DNA of 7,430 nt from JAVRLB01 sp049965455 (GCA_049965455.1 JBMFWH010000063.1:1-7430); one strand, 5' to 3'. Shown: positions 1 to 7,328, numbered from the stretch's first letter. The notes: generated by a model from the letters alone, not told the origin. Program-made: numbers and translations.

Positions 1-150
1 TTCTGTATGTCCCTTTATTGAGCTTATTTTTGTTGAATGTTTTATGCTCAAAACCATAGTCCAGAACTATCTGTGTACTTCTTTGAACTGCCTGGCAGTT
101 TCAATGAGCGTTTTGTCATATGAGAGTTTCAGTTTAATAGTTATAAACAT
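1..150 (-). pseudogene. tnpB: 5' end of a frameshifted IS200/IS605-type tnpB (RNA-guided nuclease), cut by the window edge
   Basis: Reading the minus strand from the ATG at 150-148 gives MFITIKLKLSYDKTLIETAR, followed by QFKEVHR and a TAG stop at 69-67. In the -1 frame translation resumes as QIVLDYGFEHKTFNKNKLNK and continues GTYR to the window edge. Joined, the pieces read as a normal TnpB (OrfB) N-terminus: a basic beta strand, an 'L..TA.QF' helix, 'VLDYGF', then 'LN.GTYR'. Adding one base between the GTA and CACAG at about 80-76 would restore one frame, so a single-base deletion is the simplest reading. TnpB of IS605/IS1341 elements is an RNA-guided DNA nuclease, but with this lesion no full-length protein is expected. 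The RuvC-like catalytic part lies outside the window. A sequencing error is an alternative to a true pseudogene. Family assignment rests on about 50 residues recognised by eye. Confidence 0.62.
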
Positions 151-276
151 TATTTATTAGTATAGCAAAATTATCATTAAATTTTTCCATCGAGGGAAGT
201 CCGTGTATCTCCTCCCTAAAGGTCGGAGTTTTACAGCTTCCCTCAAACTCCTAACTTTTCTATAAAATAATGTTTA
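144..276. repeat. 12-bp perfect inverted repeat bracketing the hairpin
   Basis: The sequence TAAACATTATTT at 144-155 recurs as its exact reverse complement at 265-276. The two arms enclose the GC-rich hairpin at 192-244, and the left arm overlaps the tnpB start codon. IS200/IS605 elements do not carry classic terminal inverted repeats, so this may be a remnant of another insertion or an AT-rich coincidence. Confidence 0.4.
181..245 (-). mobile_element. Nested hairpin resembling an IS200/IS605 element end
   Basis: The arms 192-199 (GAGGGAAG) and 237-244 (CTTCCCTC) are perfect 8-base complements. Between them a second stem pairs CTCC with GGAG around a CCTTTAGG apex on the minus strand. Hairpins with a CTTTAG-type loop are characteristic of IS200/IS605 ends, where they guide single-strand transposition or form the 3' part of the TnpB guide RNA. 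This one lies 5' of the tnpB start in the same orientation. It could therefore be the left end of that element, or the right end and guide-RNA tail of another copy inserted next to it. It is the most GC-rich stretch between the two genes. The exact element boundary and the cleavage tetranucleotide could not be fixed. Confidence 0.45.
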
Positions 277-293
277 CAAATTTTGCATAGATA

Positions 294-304
294 ACTTTTA
301 ATAT
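294..304 (+). promoter_or_regulatory. Candidate TATA box for the Lhr-like helicase
   Basis: The A/T-only run CTTTTAATATT (294-304) is centred about 35 bases before the ATG at 335. Archaeal TATA boxes lie about 26 bases before the transcript start, which would place initiation near 325 and leave a leader of roughly 10 bases. No Shine-Dalgarno sequence precedes the ATG, which fits an almost leaderless mRNA. Assigned by position and composition only. Confidence 0.3.
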
Positions 305-334
305 TAGAGATTACTTCATTTGACGATTTGTTTA

Positions 335-3300
335 ATGGCTAATGAGATAGTATATATTAATAAACCTACGAGCAAAGAAGAGTTACTTTCCTTATTTGAT
401 CCTATAGTAAGAGAGTGGTTCAACTCAAAATACAGCAAGCTTACCGAGCCACAGGCATATGCAGTTAAGCATATACACAGCGGCAAAAACGTTTTGATCT
501 CTGCACCTACCGGTTCTGGAAAGACGCTTACTGGATTTCTAACTATAATCAACGAGTTATTTTTGCTGGCAAAGCAAGAAAAACTGGAAGATCAGGTATA
601 CTGCGTGTATATTTCACCGCTGAAAGCACTTGCTAACGATATTCACAGAAACTTAGAAGTGCCGTTAAATGAGATCTATGAGCTTGGCAAAAAAGAAAAT
701 TTAAATCTACCAAAAATCACGGTGGGAGTAAGGTCTGGAGATACTCCTACCAGCGTGCGCCAGAAAATGTTAAAAAAGCCACCAAACATATTCATCACCA
801 CTCCTGAGTCACTGGGAATGGTGCTTTCATCAATAAAATTCCGGGAGAAGTTCAGAAATGTGAAATATGTGATCATTGACGAAATTCATGAGCTTTCATC
901 TTCTAAGAGGGGTGTGATGCTATCTCTGAATCTCGAGAGACTTGCAGAATATGCAGGAGAGTTTGTGAGAATCGGGTTATCTGCCACGCAGTCTCCGATT
1001 GAGGAGATGGCAAAGTACCTGGTTGGATACAGGGATGGGCAGCTGAGAAAAGTGTATATTTCAGAAGTTGAGACTAGGAAATCGTTAGACTTGAAGGTTA
1101 TCACTCCGGTTCCTGACCTGAATGCAGTTCCTTATGAAATAGCAAACGAGAAAATGTACGATATTCTTGAGAACATAATCAACACTCATAAAACCACCTT
1201 GATTTTCACAAATACCAGAAGTGGCAGTGAGCATGTGGCTATAAAATTAAAACAACGGGGCATAGATTCATTAGAAGTGCATCATTCATCGCTGGGAAAG
1301 ATTACGAGAATAAACGTAGAAGAGTCTTTAAAGCAGGGAAAATTAAAATGCGTGATCACATCCACATCATTAGAGCTTGGCATTGATATCGGGTACATAG
1401 ACATAGTAGTTCAGATAGGATCACCAAAGAGCATTTCTAAAGGATTGCAGAGAGTTGGCAGAAGCGGGCATGCATATGGATCCGTAGCAAAAGGGAGGTT
1501 CGTGGTGTTTGATAATGATGATCTGATAGAATGTGCAGTGCTGGTAAAGCAAGCTTACGAGAACAAACTGGACCGGATATTTACTCCTAAAAATTCGCTG
1601 GACGTGCTGTCTCAGGTAATAGTGGGCATGAGCCTTGAAAACGTATGGGATCTGGATAGCGCTTATACGCTGATAAAAAGATCATACTGTTATAGCGAGC
1701 TGGATCGAAAAGATTTCATGAACGTAATAAATTACCTGTCTGGCAAAACATACGGTGAGCCTTTTTATTCGAAAATATGGTATGATGAAGAGCAAAACAA
1801 GTTCGGGAAGAAAAGAAGTACGAGAATGATCTATTTTATGAACATGGGAACCATACCGGAAGAGGCTGATTATACTGTTTTGGATGAGAGAAACGTACCG
1901 CTCGGCATGTTAAGTGAAAAGTTTGTTGAGCGTTTAAAAAGCGGGGACATTTTTGTACTGGGCGCCAAATCCTATGAATTTCAGAAAACCAGGGGCTCGA
2001 AAGTGTACGTTAAAAATGCAGCAGGAAAGAAGCCTACAGTGCCTTCATGGACCGGAGAGATGCTACCGAGAAGCTATGATCTGAGCATAGAAGTAGGCAA
2101 GTTCAGGGACGAACTTTCACAGATGCTGAAAAATGGTGAAAATCCAATTCAATATCTGATCGATACTGCGCATGTAGATGAGTACGGTGCCAAAAGCATA
2201 ATAACATACATTAAAGAGCAGATGCTTGAGACCGTACCAACAGACAGGAGATTGTTGATAGAAGGGTACATAGACAACTCTAAAAAATCAAACATAATAT
2301 TTCACTATCCTTTTGGCAGAAGAGTAAACGATGCGCTTTCAAGAGCCTATGCTTATGCAATATCCGGAAGATACAGCACCAATGTCAGATTATCCATTAC
2401 AGATGATGCTTTTATGATCACCACAAGCAAGAAAATAGGTCTTGATGACATACCAATGCTTGTAAAAAGCAAGCACCTGGACGAGATATTGAAGTCTGCT
2501 TTAAACAGTACCGAGCTTTACAAACAAAGGTTTCGTCACTGTGCAGCACGGTCGTTCATGGTGTTAAGAAGATATAAATCAGCCAGCATATCGGTGGCGA
2601 GACAGCAGCTTAGAAGTGACAAAATACTGGATCTTTTGAGAGAGATTAAAGATTTTCCGATTGTGGATGAAACATACAATGAGATTTTTAACATAGCAAT
2701 GGACCTGCCACACGCAAAAGAGGTTTTAGAGCGCATAGAGTCTGGAAAGATCAGCATTGTACTAAAACCCTATTCTGAAACTCCGAGCATATTTTCAAAC
2801 AGTATAATTTTAGCGAGCATTTCAGACATAGTGTTGATGGAAGACCGCAACGCGCTGTTAAAAGAGATACACATGAAGGTTTTAGAGAGGGTATTGCCAA
2901 AAGAGCAGTTATATGCGACCTTTGATCCCGAGCAGGTTACTAAGTATTTCAGCTCAAAATTCAAAAACATAGAAACTGAGGAGGACATATTATCATTTTT
3001 AAAGCTTGTAGGTACAAGCGAGCTATTTTTGCAGAGAGGCACAAACATTTATTCTCACAGCACTTTAAAATATGAGACTTTAAGGAACATGGCCATAAAC
3101 CTGCTTAGAAAAGAGAAAGTTACCACCATTTACACCACCCAGATCACATGGACCCTCAATGAGTATCTACCCTATTATTTAGCATTGTACCAGCATGACT
3201 CCAAGTCAGGGCATTCAGAGTTGTTGAGAGCTCTAGACCACAAAAGATCAAAAGATGCAATCAAAGAGCTAAACATTAGAAAAGACCTGTTTTTTGAACA

Positions 3301-5536
3301 GCTAAAGGATTTGGAGCGCTCGAATTTAATATACAGGCTGGGCATGGAAGAAGGAGATATTTTGTGGGGTGTCAGATCCGAGAACAAAGCAGATTATCAT
3401 GAATCTTTAAGGTTTTTAGTAACAAAGCTGTTAGGTTCTTATGGTCCGCTCACAAAAGATGAATTACTGTTCAAGATCGGGTTTACGCCTAATCAATTTG
3501 ATGTCTTGCTTGAACAGCTTTTGAAAGAAAATTACATAAAGTACGGCAGGTTTTTGGTGGGCTATGAAAACCAGTATATGCTTACTGAAGACTATGAAAA
3601 CATAAAAAACGTAAAGCACCTTGATTTTGAAACGATTAAGAGATATAGGTTTTACAAATTAACAAAAAAAACAGATAGCATAATGGATTATTTTGATAAA
3701 TACCTGTTTGCATATAGTGCATACTCTGTATTCTTGAGGGTAGACAACATTGAAGACTGGAAGATGTTACGAATAAATAACAGGATAGCATATGCAAAGT
3801 TCTTGAAAAACAGATTTTGTTACACTGCTATCGATCTTGCACCATTGTTCAATCTCAAGGCATATAATATTAATAGCGAAGAAGCGAGGATTTTGCAGGC
3901 TATTAATTCATTGGACAATGCCAATGTTCAGACGATTTCCAGGTATTTAAACGAAGATTCTAAAATTGTGAGAAAATTGTTAACCTTGCTTGATGAAAAT
4001 TTGATTGTAGGCAGGAAATTTGAAGAATTTGAAGAAAACAGCAAAACTTTGAATTATGTGACTTTAGGCATTGAAGACTATGGCACTAAATCGGATTTAG
4101 TATATAATATAATAACCAAGCTTGGACCGCTGAACGTGTATGATCTCGAAAACATAACCGGTCTTGAAAAATATGAGTTACAGCAGGTTTTAGATAATCT
4201 AACTGTTGAAAACCTGGATCTGGATAAAGTAAAATACTATTATTCGAAAGAAGAGAACATTCTGGATAAAAACGTCCCTGAAACGATGCTGATGGATGTC
4301 CATGACCCATATTTACTGCCATATTACAGTGAGATTTTTTCAGACTTTGGCTATGATTTCAACTATTTTATGGTAAACGACGGAAAGATTATAGCAGCAT
4401 TAAAAATTAATGATCGTGGCTCATACTCAGAGATAGAAGAGATAATAGTGTCTGAAAAAAAGAAGTTTGATGAAAGTTTAAAAGTACTGGACAAGTATCT
4501 AAAATTCAAGAACCAGGATCTGTTGATACTAACAAAGAAAATAGAATCTGAAAACATGGACTCGTTATTAGAGTTCGGGTTTAAAAAATTGAACGATGTT
4601 TATTATTATGGTACCATATATGAAAAAAAGTTTGAGTATAAAGATCTGCAATCCTATATTTTTTATAAGCAGGGGTTGGGTGGCTATAAAAAATCCGTAA
4701 ATGAGATAGAGACTATGAATCTGGGAATAAGATCAGACCTAGAAAGCATAGCCAGGTGCAATACTGTAAGTGCTGGCGAGAAATATTTGAAAAGCAGGAT
4801 CTTTTATTTGGGCTATACGATACCTGATACTATCGCGTATTGCAGCAAAGAGACATTGGAGCTCTTAAAAAATGTAAAAGGCGCGAAACTTACAAAACAG
4901 AAATCTGTAGTTTTAAACTTGATTAAAAGAAACCCATACTATACAGAATCAAATCTGCTTGAAGAATCGCCTTTAGGGACAGAGATCACAAAAAACATAT
5001 TAGAAGAGCTTTTTAAAGAGAACTATATTGCAAAAAGTGATAAAAATACATATATAGTGATAGACAAAGATCGAGATTCTTATTTTTCTCAATATTCGCT
5101 TGTCAAAAAGCTTTTTGAAGCGTTTGGGGCACTAAATGTTCAGAAGATCAAGGTCCTTGTCGAAAGATTGGTCAGTACCAGCTTGATCTTTGATTTTTTA
5201 AAAACGCTTGAACGTGAAGGATTGATAATAAAAATATTTGTGGATGATCAGTTATACTGGATCTTAAAAGAGGATTTTAAGTTGATCGGGACAATCGACC
5301 TCAAAGGATTTTTTATTCTGGCTCCGCAGGATATTCTGTACAGGTTTTTAGCAGAAGATTTAAAGCGGAAAAAAATAAAAAATGCGTATTTGATATATGA
5401 TCACGGTGCTCTTTTAGGATACTTCAAAGCCTCTAAAAAGAAGAATGAAATAAAGATCCTAAGCTTCGAAGCTCCTGTAAGATACAGGAACATAGTTAAG
5501 GGCGTAATGAACAGTATCGGATTGAGGGTCACATGA
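335..5536 (+). CDS. lhr: Lhr-family superfamily 2 DNA/RNA helicase with an unusually long winged-helix C-terminal extension
   Basis: The ATG at 335 gives 1733 residues. An in-frame TTG at 320 would add five residues but is a weaker start. ATP-dependent 3'-5' helicases of the Lhr family unwind DNA or RNA:DNA hybrids in repair or RNA metabolism. Motifs seen: Q-motif-like LTEPQA (about 37), Walker A APTGSGKT (57-64), YISPLKALA (Ia), TTPESL (Ib), DEIH (182-185), SATQS (216-220), TLIFTNTR (288-295), TSTSLELGID (from 342) and QRVGRSGH (372-379). After the two RecA domains, the Lhr winged-helix and DEAD-associated domains run to VLMEDR...IHMKVLERVL (about 832-860), where archaeal Lhr proteins of about 900 residues normally end. 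The remaining 870 residues contain winged-helix-like units at about 1020-1085, 1180-1240, 1253-1310, 1520-1582 and 1587-1650. Two alpha/beta caps occur at about 1318-1380 and 1655-1733. This resembles the long bacterial Lhr and AlkZ-like (HTH_42) architecture. The Lhr core is near certain; the extension's function is unknown. Confidence 0.93.
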   Translation: MANEIVYINKPTSKEELLSLFDPIVREWFNSKYSKLTEPQAYAVKHIHSGKNVLISAPTGSGKTLTGFLTIINELFLLAKQEKLEDQVYCVYISPLKALANDIHRNLEVPLNEIYELGKKENLNLPKITVGVRSGDTPTSVRQKMLKKPPNIFITTPESLGMVLSSIKFREKFRNVKYVIIDEIHELSSSKRGVMLSLNLERLAEYAGEFVRIGLSATQSPIEEMAKYLVGYRDGQLRKVYISEVETRKSLDLKVITPVPDLNAVPYEIANEKMYDILENIINTHKTTLIFTNTRSGSEHVAIKLKQRGIDSLEVHHSSLGKITRINVEESLKQGKLKCVITSTSLELGIDIGYIDIVVQIGSPKSISKGLQRVGRSGHAYGSVAKGRFVVFDNDDLIECAVLVKQAYENKLDRIFTPKNSLDVLSQVIVGMSLENVWDLDSAYTLIKRSYCYSELDRKDFMNVINYLSGKTYGEPFYSKIWYDEEQNKFGKKRSTRMIYFMNMGTIPEEADYTVLDERNVPLGMLSEKFVERLKSGDIFVLGAKSYEFQKTRGSKVYVKNAAGKKPTVPSWTGEMLPRSYDLSIEVGKFRDELSQMLKNGENPIQYLIDTAHVDEYGAKSIITYIKEQMLETVPTDRRLLIEGYIDNSKKSNIIFHYPFGRRVNDALSRAYAYAISGRYSTNVRLSITDDAFMITTSKKIGLDDIPMLVKSKHLDEILKSALNSTELYKQRFRHCAARSFMVLRRYKSASISVARQQLRSDKILDLLREIKDFPIVDETYNEIFNIAMDLPHAKEVLERIESGKISIVLKPYSETPSIFSNSIILASISDIVLMEDRNALLKEIHMKVLERVLPKEQLYATFDPEQVTKYFSSKFKNIETEEDILSFLKLVGTSELFLQRGTNIYSHSTLKYETLRNMAINLLRKEKVTTIYTTQITWTLNEYLPYYLALYQHDSKSGHSELLRALDHKRSKDAIKELNIRKDLFFEQLKDLERSNLIYRLGMEEGDILWGVRSENKADYHESLRFLVTKLLGSYGPLTKDELLFKIGFTPNQFDVLLEQLLKENYIKYGRFLVGYENQYMLTEDYENIKNVKHLDFETIKRYRFYKLTKKTDSIMDYFDKYLFAYSAYSVFLRVDNIEDWKMLRINNRIAYAKFLKNRFCYTAIDLAPLFNLKAYNINSEEARILQAINSLDNANVQTISRYLNEDSKIVRKLLTLLDENLIVGRKFEEFEENSKTLNYVTLGIEDYGTKSDLVYNIITKLGPLNVYDLENITGLEKYELQQVLDNLTVENLDLDKVKYYYSKEENILDKNVPETMLMDVHDPYLLPYYSEIFSDFGYDFNYFMVNDGKIIAALKINDRGSYSEIEEIIVSEKKKFDESLKVLDKYLKFKNQDLLILTKKIESENMDSLLEFGFKKLNDVYYYGTIYEKKFEYKDLQSYIFYKQGLGGYKKSVNEIETMNLGIRSDLESIARCNTVSAGEKYLKSRIFYLGYTIPDTIAYCSKETLELLKNVKGAKLTKQKSVVLNLIKRNPYYTESNLLEESPLGTEITKNILEELFKENYIAKSDKNTYIVIDKDRDSYFSQYSLVKKLFEAFGALNVQKIKVLVERLVSTSLIFDFLKTLEREGLIIKIFVDDQLYWILKEDFKLIGTIDLKGFFILAPQDILYRFLAEDLKRKKIKNAYLIYDHGALLGYFKASKKKNEIKILSFEAPVRYRNIVKGVMNSIGLRVT

Positions 5537-5564
5537 AAACTCTATACTTAAATATTGAAAAAAG

Positions 5565-5586
5565 TTAATATTAAGGTATTTATAAT
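5565..5586 (+). promoter_or_regulatory. TATA-like promoter region of the DRG GTPase gene
   Basis: The 64 bases between the helicase stop and the GTPase ATG hold two A/T-rich candidates, TTAATATTAA (about 5566-5575) and ATTTATAA (5578-5585). The first is centred about 30 bases before the ATG at 5601, the right spacing for a nearly leaderless transcript. No purine-rich Shine-Dalgarno sequence lies before the ATG. This suggests the GTPase can be transcribed on its own, although read-through from the helicase is not excluded. Confidence 0.35.
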
Positions 5587-5600
5587 CTCCCCATAAAATT

Positions 5601-6695
5601 ATGAGTTTAATAGACGACCAAATTGCAGAAATTGAGGCAGAGATTCGAAAAACACAATATAACAAAGCTACAGAGTTTCATATAGGGAGATTAAAAGCTA
5701 AACTTGCAAAATTGAAGAAAGAGCAGGAAAAGCGTAGAAGTGCCAGAACTGGAGGAGAAGGATATGCTGTTAAAAAGTCAGGCAATGCAACAGTAGCTAT
5801 GGTAGGATATCCAAGCGTTGGAAAAAGCACGATTTTGAACAAGATCACAAACGCAAAAAGCGAGACTGCAGCCTATGATTTTACGACACTCACTATAATA
5901 CCCGGAATAATGGATTACAATGGCGCAAAATTACAAATTCTGGACATGCCAGGAATCATAATCGGAGCTTCGAAGGGGAAGGGTCGAGGAAGGGAAGTCA
6001 TCAGTGTTGCGCGCAGCTCAGACCTGATCCTGATCGTTGTAGACACGGACCATTATCAGGTTAAACCTATTCTGGACGAGCTATATGAATCAGGGATAAG
6101 ATTGAACACCAGTCCTCCAAACATAGTATTAACAAAAAAAAGCAAAGGAGGCATAGATATAAATTCAACTGTAAAACTCACAAAATTAAGCGCGCCCATG
6201 ATAGAGATCATATTAAAAGAGTACAGGATCGCAAATGCGAGCATAATATTTAGAGAAGATGCCTCAGTAGACCAGCTTATCGATTACCTGAGCGAGAACA
6301 GAGTTTATCTGCCAGCTCTCGTAGTATTGAATAAGATAGACCTGGTAAAAGAGAGCAGGTTAAGAGAGATCATAGCCACCATACCCAAAGATTTAGCTTT
6401 GGTAAAAATATCTGCCGAGTCGAATATAGGGCTGGACTATCTAAAAGAGCAGCTTTTCAGGGCTCTAAACTTTATAAAGATATATTTGAAGCCACAGAAT
6501 AAGCCTCAAGAAACCATGGTCGTTAAAAACGGTACAGATGTAGAGATGTTGTGTAGAGCAATCCACAAAGATTTTGTTAAAAAATTCAAGTTTGCGCTTG
6601 TAACCGGAAAAAGTGTAAAATTTACACAGCAGCGTGTGGGATTAGATCACGTGTTGCAGGACGGAGATCTCGTTTCTATTTTTTTGAACATGTAA
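5601..6695 (+). CDS. DRG-family (Obg/TRAFAC) GTP-binding protein with TGS domain
   Basis: This 364-residue protein is a standard-length archaeal DRG (developmentally regulated GTP-binding) GTPase. These are ribosome-associated GTPases of the Obg superfamily, thought to act in translation. Residues 1-60 form a charged helical N-terminus rich in Lys/Glu. The G domain shows G1 GYPSVGKST (69-77), G2 in TTLTIIPG (95-102), G3 DMPG (115-118), G4 NKID (244-247) and G5 SAES (271-274). The stretch between G3 and G4 (about 145-230) is the family's S5D2-like insert. The C-terminal 75 residues (about 289-364) form a TGS domain ending in the typical 'LQDGDLVSIFL' strand. All catalytic motifs are intact. 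The gene lies 64 bases after the helicase on the same strand and converges on acylphosphatase. In eukaryotes DRGs need a DFRP partner; none is visible here. Confidence 0.95.
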   Translation: MSLIDDQIAEIEAEIRKTQYNKATEFHIGRLKAKLAKLKKEQEKRRSARTGGEGYAVKKSGNATVAMVGYPSVGKSTILNKITNAKSETAAYDFTTLTIIPGIMDYNGAKLQILDMPGIIIGASKGKGRGREVISVARSSDLILIVVDTDHYQVKPILDELYESGIRLNTSPPNIVLTKKSKGGIDINSTVKLTKLSAPMIEIILKEYRIANASIIFREDASVDQLIDYLSENRVYLPALVVLNKIDLVKESRLREIIATIPKDLALVKISAESNIGLDYLKEQLFRALNFIKIYLKPQNKPQETMVVKNGTDVEMLCRAIHKDFVKKFKFALVTGKSVKFTQQRVGLDHVLQDGDLVSIFLNM

Positions 6696-6707
6696 GTGGT
6701 CTAAAGT

Positions 6708-6731
6708 ATTTATTTGCATTTTAAAATTTTT
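6708..6731 (+). terminator. T-rich termination region after the DRG gene
   Basis: Thirteen bases past the TAA stop the plus strand becomes very T-rich (TATTTATTTGCATTTTAAAA and on to TTTTT). Archaeal RNA polymerase commonly stops at short U-runs without a hairpin. Position in the gap between convergent genes supports the call; composition alone is weak evidence in an AT-rich genome. Confidence 0.35.
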
Positions 6732-6764
6732 AAACTTCAACTATCCATTAATGCCAGGAAGTTT
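6732..6764. terminator. Stem-loop between convergent genes, possible bidirectional terminator
   Basis: AAACTTC (6732-6738) pairs exactly with GAAGTTT (6758-6764) across a 19-base loop. It lies between the end of the GTPase gene and the end of the oppositely oriented acylphosphatase gene. On the minus strand it is followed by TAAAAATTTTAAAA, so it could help end the acylphosphatase transcript. The stem is short and AT-rich, so the call is tentative. Confidence 0.3.
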
Positions 6765-6777
6765 GAAACTGTTACCT

Positions 6778-7053
6778 TCAGTAAAGTATTTTAAACCCTT
6801 TTAAGTTTTCAGGATTTTCCCATGTTATATCTATTTTGCTTATTCGGGCTCTAGGATGTTCAGTCTGGCATAATTCCAGTATCGTATTTATGGTAGGTTC
6901 AGTGCCCTCAAACACCGCCTCTACTCTTCCATCCTCTAAATTTCTGACCCATCCGTTTAAGCTTAATCTTTTGGCTTCATCGCGAACGAACGCTCTGAAG
7001 AATATACCCTGTACTAATCCTGAAAAGTAAACATGCGCTCTTTTTATCATCAT
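6778..7053 (-). CDS. acyP: Acylphosphatase
   Basis: The 91-residue product matches the usual length of this small alpha/beta enzyme, which hydrolyses the carboxyl-phosphate bond of acyl phosphates in the cytoplasm. The N-terminal signature GLVQGIFFR (12-20) supplies the phosphate-binding loop and the catalytic Arg20. The second signature GWVRNLEDGRVEAV (34-47) contains the catalytic Asn38. The C-terminal ITWENPENLKGFKILY completes the last strand, ending in Phe and Tyr as in the family. Translation can start at either of two adjacent ATG codons (7053 or 7050), and the first is used here. No Shine-Dalgarno sequence is apparent. The gene converges with the DRG gene across an 82-base gap and diverges from the AbrB-like gene at the right edge. 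It stands alone, so context gives no hint of its physiological substrate. Confidence 0.95.
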   Translation of the reverse strand: MMIKRAHVYFSGLVQGIFFRAFVRDEAKRLSLNGWVRNLEDGRVEAVFEGTEPTINTILELCQTEHPRARISKIDITWENPENLKGFKILY

Positions 7054-7082
7054 CTATTATAAAGTGAAAGTTGTCTAAAAAT

Positions 7083-7134
7083 CTTTCTGTTTTCGTAATC
7101 GGTCATGATTATGAAGTGGCGATATAACAGAAAG
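7083..7134. repeat. Perfect 9-bp inverted repeat with nested inner stem
   Basis: CTTTCTGTT at 7083-7091 is the exact reverse complement of AACAGAAAG at 7126-7134. Inside, TAATC (7096-7100) pairs with GATTA (7107-7111) around a six-base loop. The structure begins 30 bases upstream of the acylphosphatase start, between two divergent genes. A regulator-binding site, a small structured RNA or an insertion remnant are all possible. The arms are not pure A/T, which makes chance less likely than for the other repeats here. Confidence 0.5.
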
Positions 7135-7314
7135 TGCCTTTAATAAAATATTTTTTTAATTTATTATTACAAAATAACATCATTGGTCATCGGTTAAGGA
7201 TTTTTATCTAATTTAAAAGGCTTTCTAGCACATACTCTGACGTTAACATTTAGTATTTTTAAGATGTTTTATTGGTTCGTTCTATTTTTTCAAAAATTAA
7301 TGATGATCATAGAA

Positions 7315-7328
7315 AAATATTAATATTT
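7315..7328. promoter_or_regulatory. 14-bp perfect AT palindrome, possible operator
   Basis: AAATATTAATATTT reads the same on both strands and lies about 40 bases before the AbrB-like start codon, immediately next to the TATA-like boxes. Dimeric DNA-binding proteins often bind such sites, and AbrB-type proteins often repress their own genes. Being pure A/T, it may also be coincidence or part of a TATA element. Confidence 0.3.

Noticed and set aside
320..334. TTG start giving five extra residues (MTICL) on the helicase
   Set aside because: ATG at 335 is the stronger codon and MANEIVYINKP is a natural N-terminus; the TATA-like box also fits it.
4086..4322. Minus-strand 78-codon ORF inside the helicase
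   Set aside because: It lies wholly within a long, family-consistent reading frame and its translation resembles no known family; treated as a shadow.
6836..7030. Plus-strand 64-codon ORF opposite acylphosphatase
   Set aside because: It is antisense to a gene with both acylphosphatase signatures, and there is no ribosome site or recognisable protein pattern.
7101..7190. GGTCAT repeated at 7101-7106 and 7185-7190
   Set aside because: Only six identical bases in two copies; too short to call a repeat family or operator pair.
7300..7306. ATGATGA resembling a C box of a C/D guide RNA
   Set aside because: No CTGA D box or internal C'/D' pair occurs at suitable distance.
7264..7323. 19-codon hydrophobic ORF (MFYWFVLFF...)
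   Set aside because: Too short, no ribosome site, and an AT-rich region yields such strings by chance.
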